Positions 26,676 through 34,264 of a stretch of DNA of 64,000 bases are shown piece by piece (positions within the stretch are counted from its first letter, which is position 1; each line of letters starts with the position of its first letter). Location of the stretch: assembly GCF_009674685.1 (NCBI RefSeq), contig NZ_WKJI01000002.1, forward strand, positions 558,001-622,000. Reading direction: 5' to 3'. The notes under the pieces are model-generated. The model was not told the origin of the DNA. It saw nothing but the letters and a program-made list of their open reading frames with translations, and searched no databases. Made by a program: the position numbers and the translations under genes. The DNA is from Pedobacter puniceum (GTDB lineage Bacteria; Bacteroidota; Bacteroidia; Sphingobacteriales; Sphingobacteriaceae).

Positions 26676-27620
26676 ATGCCCGTAAAGATTCCAAATAATC
26701 TGCCAGCAATAGAAATCCTGAAAAAGGAAAATATATTTGTGATTAATGATTTAAGAGCCAATACACAGGATATCCGTCCTATGCGTGTACTCATTCTTAA
26801 CTTAATGCCTATAAAAATTACTGCTGAAACAGATTTTGTTAGGTTACTTTCTAACAATGCCTTACAAGTAGAAGTAACTTTCTTAAGGCTAGATTCGCAT
26901 AAATCTAAAAATACATCAGAACAACATCTTGAAATGTTTTATAAAGTTTTTACCGATATCAAGGAAAATTTTTATGATGGGATGATCATTACAGGTGCGC
27001 CAGTAGAGATGCTTAAATTTGAAGAAGTAACCTATTGGAAAGAAATTACCACCATATTTGATTGGGCCAGAAAACACGTAACCTCAACTTTATATATCTG
27101 TTGGGCATCTCAAGCGGCACTCTACCATTTTTACGGAGTAGAGAAAATTGCATTAGATAAAAAGCTATTTGGTGTTTATAAACATAGCGCTACAGAAAAA
27201 ACCAACCCTTTGTTTAGAGGTTTTGACGATGAATTTTTTATCCCTCACAGTCGCCATACCACCATGCGAAAAGAGGATATTGCCAATAAAGAAGGGGTTA
27301 GCATCCTATCTGAATCTGCAGATGCTGGTGTAGCTATCATTTCTTCCAGAGGCGGACGCGAGTTTTACCTCACCGGCCATTCTGAATATGCGCCTTTAAC
27401 CTTGCATGAAGAATATAAAAGAGATGTTAAAAAAGGTTTGGATATAGCCATGCCAGAAAATTATTATGTGGCCAATAACCCTAAAAACCCACCTTTAGTA
27501 TGCTGGACCAGCCATGCCAATTTGCTTTTCAATAATTGGTTAAACTATTTTGTATACCAAGAAACACCTTATGATTTAAAAGATGTAGAACATTTGGGTG
27601 ATATTAAAGTGAATAGTTAG
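26676..27620 (+). CDS. metA: Homoserine O-acetyltransferase (MetA type)
   Basis: A 314-residue enzyme activating homoserine for methionine synthesis. The catalytic residues are Cys142 (YICWASQ), His235 and Glu237 (LTGHSEYAP). Position 111 (TGAPVE) is Glu. In this family Glu111 goes with acetyl-CoA use and Gly111 (as in E. coli) with succinyl-CoA, so I call it acetyltransferase although older annotation would say succinyltransferase. It appears to be a single gene. Confidence 0.92.
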   Translation: MPVKIPNNLPAIEILKKENIFVINDLRANTQDIRPMRVLILNLMPIKITAETDFVRLLSNNALQVEVTFLRLDSHKSKNTSEQHLEMFYKVFTDIKENFYDGMIITGAPVEMLKFEEVTYWKEITTIFDWARKHVTSTLYICWASQAALYHFYGVEKIALDKKLFGVYKHSATEKTNPLFRGFDDEFFIPHSRHTTMRKEDIANKEGVSILSESADAGVAIISSRGGREFYLTGHSEYAPLTLHEEYKRDVKKGLDIAMPENYYVANNPKNPPLVCWTSHANLLFNNWLNYFVYQETPYDLKDVEHLGDIKVNS

Positions 27621-27657
27621 TAGCTAAACTTAGCTTTATGGATTTCTTTTAAAAAAA

Positions 27658-28353
27658 CTACTTTTTATACTCCTTAAGATATTTTTGATAAGAATCCTTA
27701 ATATACTTAATCACATCATAATCATTCCAATAGGTTACTTGATTGGGTTTCGGTCGGTATAAGAACATGAACTCTGCTACATCTTCATCCTTAATAGGAA
27801 TATGTTTCATAATTAGCCATTTATTAAACTTCCTATCTACAGCACTTTCGGCATTTTCTCTGCTGATATAATTGACAAACCTTTGTGCGTTATTAGCATC
27901 TTTACTTAAAAGCTCGTGTATGGCTGTTAAAGGATGAAAAATAGAAAACAACAAAGGCGGACTACCATTAAAATAAACGCCTTTGCTTCTAAAATCATCT
28001 AAAACCTCTTTTTGGTCGGCTTTTTTTGAAGGCTGTGTTACCACCACTTCTTCTAACTTAATAACACCTTTTAAATACACTACCAAATTTTGCTTGGCGC
28101 TGATGTTTTTACTAAACTCCTGAAAACCTTCTTTCTGGATCAAAATAGTATCGCCTATTTGTGCCGGGATGGCAAAAACACCCCATTCATCACTTTTTAT
28201 ATTGACTTGCGTTCTTTGGTTGATGATATTTACATAAGGTAATCTTTGCTTGTTTAAATCGCTAAAAACAACACCTTTAAGAACAAACTGCTCTTGCCCA
28301 TAAGACCTAGGCAGAAGCGTAAAGCATAAGTAGAAAAATAGCAGATACCTCAT
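27658..28353 (-). CDS. Secreted protein with carboxypeptidase-like regulatory domain
   Basis: A 231-residue protein with a signal peptide (MRYLLFFYLCFTLLPRSYG, cleavage before QEQ). Residues 22-95 form a carboxypeptidase regulatory-like beta sandwich (LKGVVFSDLNKQRLPYVNI, WGVFAIPAQIGDTI, LVVYLKGVIKLEEVVV), the type found at the front of TonB receptors, here on its own. The rest is helical and charged, with no known motif. The end EFMFLYRPKPNQVTYWNDYDVIKYIK is a conserved-looking block. Function unknown; such proteins are common in Bacteroidota periplasm or outer membrane. Confidence 0.72.
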   Translation of the reverse strand: MRYLLFFYLCFTLLPRSYGQEQFVLKGVVFSDLNKQRLPYVNIINQRTQVNIKSDEWGVFAIPAQIGDTILIQKEGFQEFSKNISAKQNLVVYLKGVIKLEEVVVTQPSKKADQKEVLDDFRSKGVYFNGSPPLLFSIFHPLTAIHELLSKDANNAQRFVNYISRENAESAVDRKFNKWLIMKHIPIKDEDVAEFMFLYRPKPNQVTYWNDYDVIKYIKDSYQKYLKEYKK

Positions 28354-28455
28354 AGACCTTAAATTTAAGATTAACTTCTTTAAGCACCCTATATTTTAGC
28401 TTTTTTAACATTTGTAGGATATAGAAAAGCCACATCCATTTAATAGATTAATTTT

Positions 28456-28463
28456 TATCTTTG
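28456..28463 (+). promoter_or_regulatory. -7 box of yicC, almost touching the start codon
   Basis: TATCTTTG followed by CAA ends only 3 nt before the ATG at 28467. If this is the promoter, the message would be leaderless or nearly so. Confidence 0.5.
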
Positions 28464-28466
28464 CAA

Positions 28467-29342
28467 ATGTTAAAATCAATGACTGGTTACGGATCGGCAA
28501 CTAAAGATCTGGACAGCGGAAAATACACCGTAGAAATTAAGTCTCTTAATAGTAAGTTTCTAGAGCTTAACCTGAAACTCCCTAAAGCCTATTCTGAAAA
28601 AGAATTTTTCCTAAGAAACGAGTGCAATAAGCAGATAGAAAGAGGTAAAGTGATGCTTTCTATCAATATAGAAAGTAATAATGCTGGTGCTAAAGCAGCC
28701 ACCATCAACCAAGATTTATTGAAATATTATTATCAAGAGCTTAAAAATACCGCTTTAGAACTAGGTGAAAATACCAACAACTTGTTAAGCCTGGCTATCA
28801 ACCTACCCGAAGTGGTAAAATATGATGAGAATGCTGTTTCTGAAGAAGAATGGAACCAGGTTTTAGCAACTTTTCAGACTGCTTTAGAGAATTTTAAAAA
28901 ATTTAGAGCAGACGAAGGTGAAGTTTTAGAAAAAGATTTGATTTTACGTATCGAAAATATTCTCACGCTTTTGCAAAAAGTTGAGGTGGATGAACCTAAC
29001 CGCGTACCAGTTTTTAAAGAAAGATTAAATACTTATTTAGCCGATGCTGTTGGTAAAGAAAACATCGATAACAACAGGTTAGAGCAAGAAATCATCTATT
29101 ATATAGATAAGTTTGACATCACAGAAGAAAAAGTAAGGCTGAGAAGCCACTGCGATTATTTTATCAAAACTTTAAAAGATAAAGATGCTAATGGTAAAAA
29201 GTTAGGTTTTATCTCGCAAGAAATAGGCAGAGAAATTAATACCATGGGCTCTAAAGCTAATGATGCTAATATCCAAAGAAACGTGGTGAGCATGAAAGAA
29301 GAATTAGAGAAAATTAAAGAACAACTGTTAAACGTATTATAA
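28467..29342 (+). CDS. yicC: YicC/YloC family endoribonuclease
   Basis: A 291-residue protein of the YicC/YloC family, recently linked to endoribonuclease activity in RNA decay. The N-terminus MLKSMTGYGSA and the C-terminus FISQEIGREINTMGSKANDANIQ are the family hallmarks. I place the start at the ATG at 28467; an in-frame TTG two codons earlier lies inside the promoter box. It is first in the run yicC-gmk-nadD-miaE, the same yicC-gmk pairing seen in many bacteria. A 66-nt repeat lies between it and gmk. Confidence 0.94.
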   Translation: MLKSMTGYGSATKDLDSGKYTVEIKSLNSKFLELNLKLPKAYSEKEFFLRNECNKQIERGKVMLSINIESNNAGAKAATINQDLLKYYYQELKNTALELGENTNNLLSLAINLPEVVKYDENAVSEEEWNQVLATFQTALENFKKFRADEGEVLEKDLILRIENILTLLQKVEVDEPNRVPVFKERLNTYLADAVGKENIDNNRLEQEIIYYIDKFDITEEKVRLRSHCDYFIKTLKDKDANGKKLGFISQEIGREINTMGSKANDANIQRNVVSMKEELEKIKEQLLNVL

Positions 29343-29408
29343 GGCACAAAGCTTTAAGCTTAAGGCACAAAGCTTTAAGCATTTAGCTTTAAGCATTTAG
29401 CTTAAAAA
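29341..29408. repeat. Compound tandem repeat between yicC and gmk
   Basis: AAGGCACAAAGCTTTAAGC occurs twice with a 21-nt period (29341-29359 and 29362-29380). AGCTTTAAGCATTT then occurs twice with a 14-nt period (29371-29384 and 29385-29398), followed by a partial unit AGCTTAAAAA running up to the gmk start. Confidence 0.9.
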
Positions 29409-29981
29409 ATGAAACAAGGCAAACTCATTATATTTTCGGCACCATCTGGAGCAGGCAAAACCACTATCGTTCATCATTTGCTGAATAAATTTCCTGATAA
29501 AATTTCCTTTTCTATATCGGCAACTACCAGGCAATTAAGAGGCGATGAGGTAAATAACAGAGATTATTATTTCATCAGTAATGAAGAGTTTTTACACCGT
29601 GTGGCTAAGCATGAGTTTGTAGAGTTTGAGGAGGTTTATATCGGAACTTTTTATGGCACTTTAAAAAGCGAAATCCAAAGAATTTGGGATGAGGATAAGC
29701 ATGTAATTTTTGATATTGATGTTGAAGGTGGTTTAAGATTAAAGAAAAAGTTTGGTGATGATGCTTTAGCTATTTTTGTACAGCCACCATCTTTAGATGT
29801 TTTAATAGAAAGGTTAACCGGCAGAGGCACAGACTCTGAAGAAAAACTTGCAGAACGCATAAAAAAAGCAGAAAAAGAGCTTGACTACGCTTCTAAATTT
29901 GATGTGATCCTAAAAAATCACGATTTAGATACTGCTTGTAAAGAAGCAGAAGAGTTGATTGCTAACTTTATAAACAGTTAA
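29409..29981 (+). CDS. gmk: Guanylate kinase
   Basis: A 190-residue enzyme phosphorylating GMP to GDP. The P-loop is APSGAGKTT (11-19), followed by the GMP-binding block SISATTRQLRGDEVNNRDYYF and YIGTFYGTLKS. DIDVEGGLRLKKKF and RLTGRGTDSEEKLAERI are typical. Length is normal. The start directly abuts a tandem repeat. It is followed after 9 nt by nadD. Confidence 0.97.
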   Translation: MKQGKLIIFSAPSGAGKTTIVHHLLNKFPDKISFSISATTRQLRGDEVNNRDYYFISNEEFLHRVAKHEFVEFEEVYIGTFYGTLKSEIQRIWDEDKHVIFDIDVEGGLRLKKKFGDDALAIFVQPPSLDVLIERLTGRGTDSEEKLAERIKKAEKELDYASKFDVILKNHDLDTACKEAEELIANFINS

Positions 29982-29990
29982 ATTAAAACA

Positions 29991-30563
29991 ATGAAAATTG
30001 GTTTATTTTTTGGCTCTTATAACCCTATCCATACTGGGCATTTAGTTATTGCCAATTATATGGCCAACCATACTTCTTTAGATAAAGTTTGGCTAGTAGT
30101 TTCTCCTCATAATCCTTTAAAAGATAAAAAAGACCTTATTCAGGTTTATGATAGGCTAGAAATGGCTAAAATAGCTACCGAGAAGAGCGAGAATATCAGC
30201 GTAAGCGATATTGAACTTAAACTACCGCAGCCATCTTATACCATAGATACACTTACGCACTTAAAAGACCTTTATCCAGAACATGATTTTGTGTTGATTA
30301 TGGGTGCAGATAATCTGAAAAGTCTCAAGAAATGGAAAAATTATGAGCTTATTTTAAGAGATTATCACATTTATGTTTATCCAAGACCAGGTTATCTTGA
30401 TGAAGAACTTAGCCATCATCCATCAGTAACCATTACCCAAACTCCTTTAATGGAAATCTCCTCTACTTTTATTAGAAAAGCCATTAAAGAACATAAAAAT
30501 GTACAGTATTTCTTACCAGAAGAAGTATTAGAGTTTATAGAGAGTAAAAGTTTATATAAATAG
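29991..30563 (+). CDS. nadD: Nicotinate-nucleotide adenylyltransferase
   Basis: A 190-residue enzyme of NAD synthesis, joining AMP to nicotinate mononucleotide. The nucleotidyltransferase motif is GSYNPIHTGH with His14 and His17, and the second ATP motif is ISSTFIRKAIKE near the C-terminus. DFVLIMGADNLKSLKKWKNYE is typical of NadD. It follows gmk by 9 nt and precedes miaE by 14 nt, so the four genes are likely one operon. Confidence 0.96.
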   Translation: MKIGLFFGSYNPIHTGHLVIANYMANHTSLDKVWLVVSPHNPLKDKKDLIQVYDRLEMAKIATEKSENISVSDIELKLPQPSYTIDTLTHLKDLYPEHDFVLIMGADNLKSLKKWKNYELILRDYHIYVYPRPGYLDEELSHHPSVTITQTPLMEISSTFIRKAIKEHKNVQYFLPEEVLEFIESKSLYK

Positions 30564-30577
30564 CTTAATTTTCTGCT

Positions 30578-31186
30578 ATGAGCGATAAAACCATGTTTAA
30601 ATTACAATTACCAACAGACCCATTTTGGGTAAAAAATGTGGTAGAAAGTAATATCGAAGAAATTCTAACAGACCACGCCTACTGCGAACAAAAGGCAGCT
30701 ACCAATGCTATTACCCTCATTATCCAAAACCCTAATGTGCCGGAATTGGTACAAGAAATGGCAGAATTGGTGAAAGAAGAAATGGACCATTTTAAGCGTG
30801 TGCATGATATCATCATTAAAAGAGGTTATACTTTTGGCAAAGAGCGTAAAGACAATTACGTTAACGAGCTTATGAAATTCTTGAAAAAAGGCGGAGGCGA
30901 AAATCAAAGAACAGAAAATATGGTTGACCGTCTTTTGCTTGCCGCGATGATAGAAGCCAGAAGTTGCGAGCGTTTTAAAGTACTCTCAGAACATGTTACA
31001 GATAAAGAACTAGCTGCTTTTTACCATGAATTGATGATTTCTGAGGCTACACATTATACGCTTTTCATCGGCTTAGCCAGAAAATACGGAAAAGGTATTG
31101 ATGTAGATAAACGTTGGCAAGAATGGTTAGATTATGAGGGCGTCATCATCAAAAGCTACGGAAAAAGCGAAACTATACATGGATAA
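30578..31186 (+). CDS. miaE: tRNA-(ms2io6A37)-hydroxylase (MiaE-like)
   Basis: A 202-residue ferritin-like non-haem di-iron protein. The ligands fit the pattern E...EQKAA, EEMDHFKRVH, EARSCERF and SEATHYTLF. MiaE hydroxylates the isopentenyl group of the modified adenosine at position 37 of tRNA. An internal Met at residue 6 (MFKLQLPTDPFW) could also be the start; the first ATG is used here. It closes the yicC-gmk-nadD run. Confidence 0.88.
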   Translation: MSDKTMFKLQLPTDPFWVKNVVESNIEEILTDHAYCEQKAATNAITLIIQNPNVPELVQEMAELVKEEMDHFKRVHDIIIKRGYTFGKERKDNYVNELMKFLKKGGGENQRTENMVDRLLLAAMIEARSCERFKVLSEHVTDKELAAFYHELMISEATHYTLFIGLARKYGKGIDVDKRWQEWLDYEGVIIKSYGKSETIHG

Positions 31187-31203
31187 ACCTAAAGAAAAAC
31201 AAA

Positions 31204-32205
31204 ATGACACAAAAAGTTAGATGGGGCATTTTAAGCACTGCAAAAATTGCTACCGATAGGGTTTTACCTGCTCTTAAAGACTGTAACTTCACTCAGGTTG
31301 ATGCTATTTGTTCTAGAAATTTAGCTCAGGCACAAAAAGCAGCCACACTTTTAGGTATTGAAAAAGCTTATGGCACTTATGAAGAACTGTTAAATGATGC
31401 TGATATAGATGCCATTTACATCCCATTACCCAACCATTTGCATGTAGAATGGAGCATAAAATGCTTAGAAGCAGGCAAACATGTTTTGTGTGAAAAACCT
31501 ATCGGATTATCGAGTAAAGAAGCCCAAATTCTTTTAGAAGCTGCTAAAAAATATCCTCATCTAAAAGTCATGGAAGGCTTTATGTATAGGTTTCACCCGC
31601 AATGGATACATGCAAAAGAGTTGGTAAACCAAAAGTGGATAGGCGATTTGAAAGTTATCCAATCTTTTTTCTCTTATTATAATGTAGACCCACAGAACAT
31701 TCGCAATCAAGCAGAAATTGGTGGTGGCGGATTGATGGATATTGGTTGCTATTGCATTTCGCTTTCGCGATTTTTATTTGATGCAGAGCCTTTAAACGTG
31801 GTTTCTAATATTGATTATGACCTAGTAATGAAAACCGACATCATATCATCAGGAATGATGCAGTTTGCCAATGGCGTATCAAGCTTCACCTGTTCTACCC
31901 AATTGGTACCTTACCAAAGGGTAAATATTATTGGAGATTTAGGTCGCATAGAAATAGAAATACCTTTTAATGCCAAACCTTTAGAGCCTGCTAAAATAAG
32001 CCTTTTCAAGGCTGATGAACAAAAAGACGTTTTCTTTGACATCACCAACCAATATACTTTACAGTTTGATGCTTTTTCTAAAGCTATTTTAGACAATACA
32101 AATGTACCTACACCTTTAGAAGATGCTGTAAACAATATGAAGGTTATAGAAGCTATGTTTGCTAGTGATAAAGAGAAATGTTGGAAAAACATAAATGAAG
32201 CGTAA
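31204..32205 (+). CDS. Gfo/Idh/MocA family oxidoreductase
   Basis: A 333-residue cytosolic NAD(P)-dependent oxidoreductase. The Rossmann start is VRWGILSTAKIATDRVLPAL, the EKP motif is CEKPIGLS with Lys98, and the second domain holds GGGGLMDIGCYCIS, which carries the usual Asp and Tyr/His-type substrate residues. The family acts on sugars, inositols or dihydrodiols; the substrate is not clear. It lies 17 nt after miaE and may be transcribed with it. No signal peptide, unlike the family member at the left edge of the window. Confidence 0.87.
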   Translation: MTQKVRWGILSTAKIATDRVLPALKDCNFTQVDAICSRNLAQAQKAATLLGIEKAYGTYEELLNDADIDAIYIPLPNHLHVEWSIKCLEAGKHVLCEKPIGLSSKEAQILLEAAKKYPHLKVMEGFMYRFHPQWIHAKELVNQKWIGDLKVIQSFFSYYNVDPQNIRNQAEIGGGGLMDIGCYCISLSRFLFDAEPLNVVSNIDYDLVMKTDIISSGMMQFANGVSSFTCSTQLVPYQRVNIIGDLGRIEIEIPFNAKPLEPAKISLFKADEQKDVFFDITNQYTLQFDAFSKAILDNTNVPTPLEDAVNNMKVIEAMFASDKEKCWKNINEA

Positions 32206-32247
32206 GAACTAACATCCTGTTTACCATCATAAATCAAATATAAGTTT

Positions 32248-32280
32248 AACGTAAGAGTAACGTAGGATAAACGTAAGAGT
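32248..32280. repeat. Three 11-bp tandem repeats
   Basis: Three units of 11 bp: AACGTAAGAGT (32248-32258), AACGTAGGATA (32259-32269) and AACGTAAGAGT (32270-32280). They lie between two convergent genes. The purpose is unknown. Confidence 0.85.
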
Positions 32281-32314
32281 AGACTCAGGTAATGTATGTT
32301 CTACCACTTAGTAA

Positions 32315-33352
32315 CTATAAAATTGAAGCATCAGATGCATCTCTTTTTTCCTGGTTAACTTTCATCCCTAAAACGTTTTTAAGGTAATTATCTATCACCT
32401 CAATATCAATGGTGTCATGAATAAGGCCTAAATACAAATCTGGTCTTACAATAAAGGTCCGTTTCGTATCGGGTTTTATGCCCATAAATTCAAATATGGG
32501 CTCGTTTCTCTCGCTAGGTGGTAAATAATAAAGTTTTACCGGATAGTTTAACTGCATCCAGCGGGAAACAGTAAACAAATTTGGCTGTGATAAATAACCA
32601 AAAAGTATAACCGAAAAATACTGGTAATTTGTCCATTGATGTAATTGGATATCTACCTGAGCTTTTTCATCATAAAATTTAAAATCAGGGAGAAGTTCTC
32701 CGGCTTCTAAACTTCTGTCCTGACTTAAATGGAGGTTTATTTTAGCATCAATTAATTGATAAACTTTTGCCTTAGGCTGATGAATTTTAGCCAACAGCCT
32801 TTTAAAAGCCGACTGTTTAAATACCTTTTGCTCCCATTGTTCTTGCAATAATGTTTTTTCTAATTCAGCTGTTAAAAGTGTCTTTTGATTTAGCGTACCA
32901 TTTATCAAACCACTCATTCGCCAGCCTAACAATAAGATATTTCTAAAGCTTAAATCAAGGTTATTATTTAAAAGTAAAGCCTCTGCTTTATACACTAAAG
33001 GATTAATTTTGGATGTTTTTTGAAGGGTTAATGTTGCAGTAAGATACTCTTCTCTTTCCTTCTCGGATGATTTCCAAACTACTGGACAAACCCTCCCTGC
33101 CAATAATTTTAAGCTCTGTTCGAAAAAGCCTGAAACAGTAATGATACCTGCATTATCTTTTATCTGATATCCAAACTGCTTTAAAAAATGTCCAATATAA
33201 TTATCAAAAATTAACTCCTCCGGAAAATCATCTGGCTTGTCTTGCTCTGCCCATATAAAAACCGATACACCATTATAACTCAAGGCAACAGCCAAAAACA
33301 AAGCAGGTATATTGATGCCGTAAATGCTTACATCTGTATCGGGTTTAAACAT
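32315..33352 (-). CDS. Degenerate flavin-monooxygenase-like protein
   Basis: A 345-residue protein that looks like a shortened, inactive relative of aromatic-ring FAD monooxygenases. The N-terminus DVSIYGINIPALFLAVALSY takes the place of the Rossmann dinucleotide motif, but GxGxxG is lost (GINIPA at 12-17). FRNILLLGWRMSGLINGTLN (137-156) matches the NLAWKL...LRG helix of the family, and AGELLPDF (217-224) with FIVRPDLYLGLI (300-311) matches its thioredoxin-like C-terminal domain. The middle FAD-binding region, including the GDAAH-type motif, is missing. Its ATG overlaps the stop of the RsmI-like gene (TAATG). The function is unknown; catalysis by FAD seems unlikely. Confidence 0.6.
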   Translation of the reverse strand: MFKPDTDVSIYGINIPALFLAVALSYNGVSVFIWAEQDKPDDFPEELIFDNYIGHFLKQFGYQIKDNAGIITVSGFFEQSLKLLAGRVCPVVWKSSEKEREEYLTATLTLQKTSKINPLVYKAEALLLNNNLDLSFRNILLLGWRMSGLINGTLNQKTLLTAELEKTLLQEQWEQKVFKQSAFKRLLAKIHQPKAKVYQLIDAKINLHLSQDRSLEAGELLPDFKFYDEKAQVDIQLHQWTNYQYFSVILFGYLSQPNLFTVSRWMQLNYPVKLYYLPPSERNEPIFEFMGIKPDTKRTFIVRPDLYLGLIHDTIDIEVIDNYLKNVLGMKVNQEKRDASDASIL

Positions 33353-34065
33353 TATTTTGTTCTGTATAATAAGAATATGGTAGGCTTTTTATGCAAATCA
33401 GGTGCCTCTTTCCGCCAATCGCCAATAGATTTTGTCTTTACAAACTCATCTTCAGCAGTTAAATTACTTGCTATACATAACAAAGTATCTGGCCTACATG
33501 TTCTTAAAATCTCTTCTAACATAGGGTTATTTCTAAAAGGCGTTTCAATAAAAAGCTGTGTTTGTTTAAAACGCTCTGCAAAGCCTTCCAAATCTTTAAT
33601 CTTTTTAGCTCTGGCCATTTTATCAATAGGTAAATATCCTTGGAAAGCAAAACTTTGTCCGTTAAAGCCCGATGCCATCAGGGCTAATAATAAAGAGCTT
33701 GGGCCTACCAAGGGTACAACGTTTATATTTCTTTTATGCGCTTCGGCAATAATTTCTGCCCCAGGGTCTGCAATACCTGGGCAACCAGCTTCACTCATTA
33801 AACCTACATTTTTACCTTGTTCTAAACCTTTGAAATAAGGTTTTAAGCTGCCTTCACGGTTATGTTTTCCGTAATCATGAATAATTAAATCACTCTGTGG
33901 CGTTTTCAAGCCCGCTTCTTTTAAACACCTTCTGGCTGTTTTCTCGTTTTCTACAATGTATTCATCTATAGCATTTATGGTATCAACCAAGAAAGGAGTT
34001 AAAGACTTTGCAACAGCATTTTCTGCCATAACAACCGGGATAAGATATAATGTGCCTTTTGTCAT
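33352..34065 (-). CDS. SAM-dependent methyltransferase, RsmI-like (tetrapyrrole methylase family)
   Basis: A 237-residue methyltransferase related to RsmI, which methylates the 2'-OH of C1402 in 16S rRNA. Seen: GTLYLIPVVMAENA in place of the usual LYLVPTPIGN, GLMSEAGCPGIADPG (88-102), LVGPSSLLLALMASG and FAFQGYLP (139-146). Bacteroidota commonly have this second, shorter form beside a true RsmI, so the target may be different. It is the first gene of a two-gene unit and overlaps the next start by one base. Confidence 0.82.
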   Translation of the reverse strand: MTKGTLYLIPVVMAENAVAKSLTPFLVDTINAIDEYIVENEKTARRCLKEAGLKTPQSDLIIHDYGKHNREGSLKPYFKGLEQGKNVGLMSEAGCPGIADPGAEIIAEAHKRNINVVPLVGPSSLLLALMASGFNGQSFAFQGYLPIDKMARAKKIKDLEGFAERFKQTQLFIETPFRNNPMLEEILRTCRPDTLLCIASNLTAEDEFVKTKSIGDWRKEAPDLHKKPTIFLLYRTK

Positions 34066-34264
34066 ACCGCAAAGTACGTGATTTTAACAAAGGAAATAGG
34101 CAAATAAAAAATCTAATTTTTCTTGACACCTTTTTATCTCTTATGCGTCTTACTATTATAAACGGTAGTATAGTAACCGTTAAATTATTTGACGCTTGTA
34201 TAAAAAGCTTTCTTGATAACGTTTTATAAATAATTCCGTAAAAAAATGGAAAGGAAAATGTACC
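34066..34264. other. Upstream region of DUF6600 gene
   Basis: A 199-nt AT-rich region with no open frame. It contains the inverted repeat AACGGT (34161-34166) and ACCGTT (34176-34181). I see no full consensus promoter. Confidence 0.5.

Noticed and set aside
32206-32314. CRISPR-like array between convergent genes
   Set aside because: The 11-bp units are adjacent with no spacers, so it is a tandem repeat.
33242-33838. Plus-strand open frame of 198 codons over the RsmI-like gene
   Set aside because: Antisense to two well-supported genes that overlap by one base; no own features.
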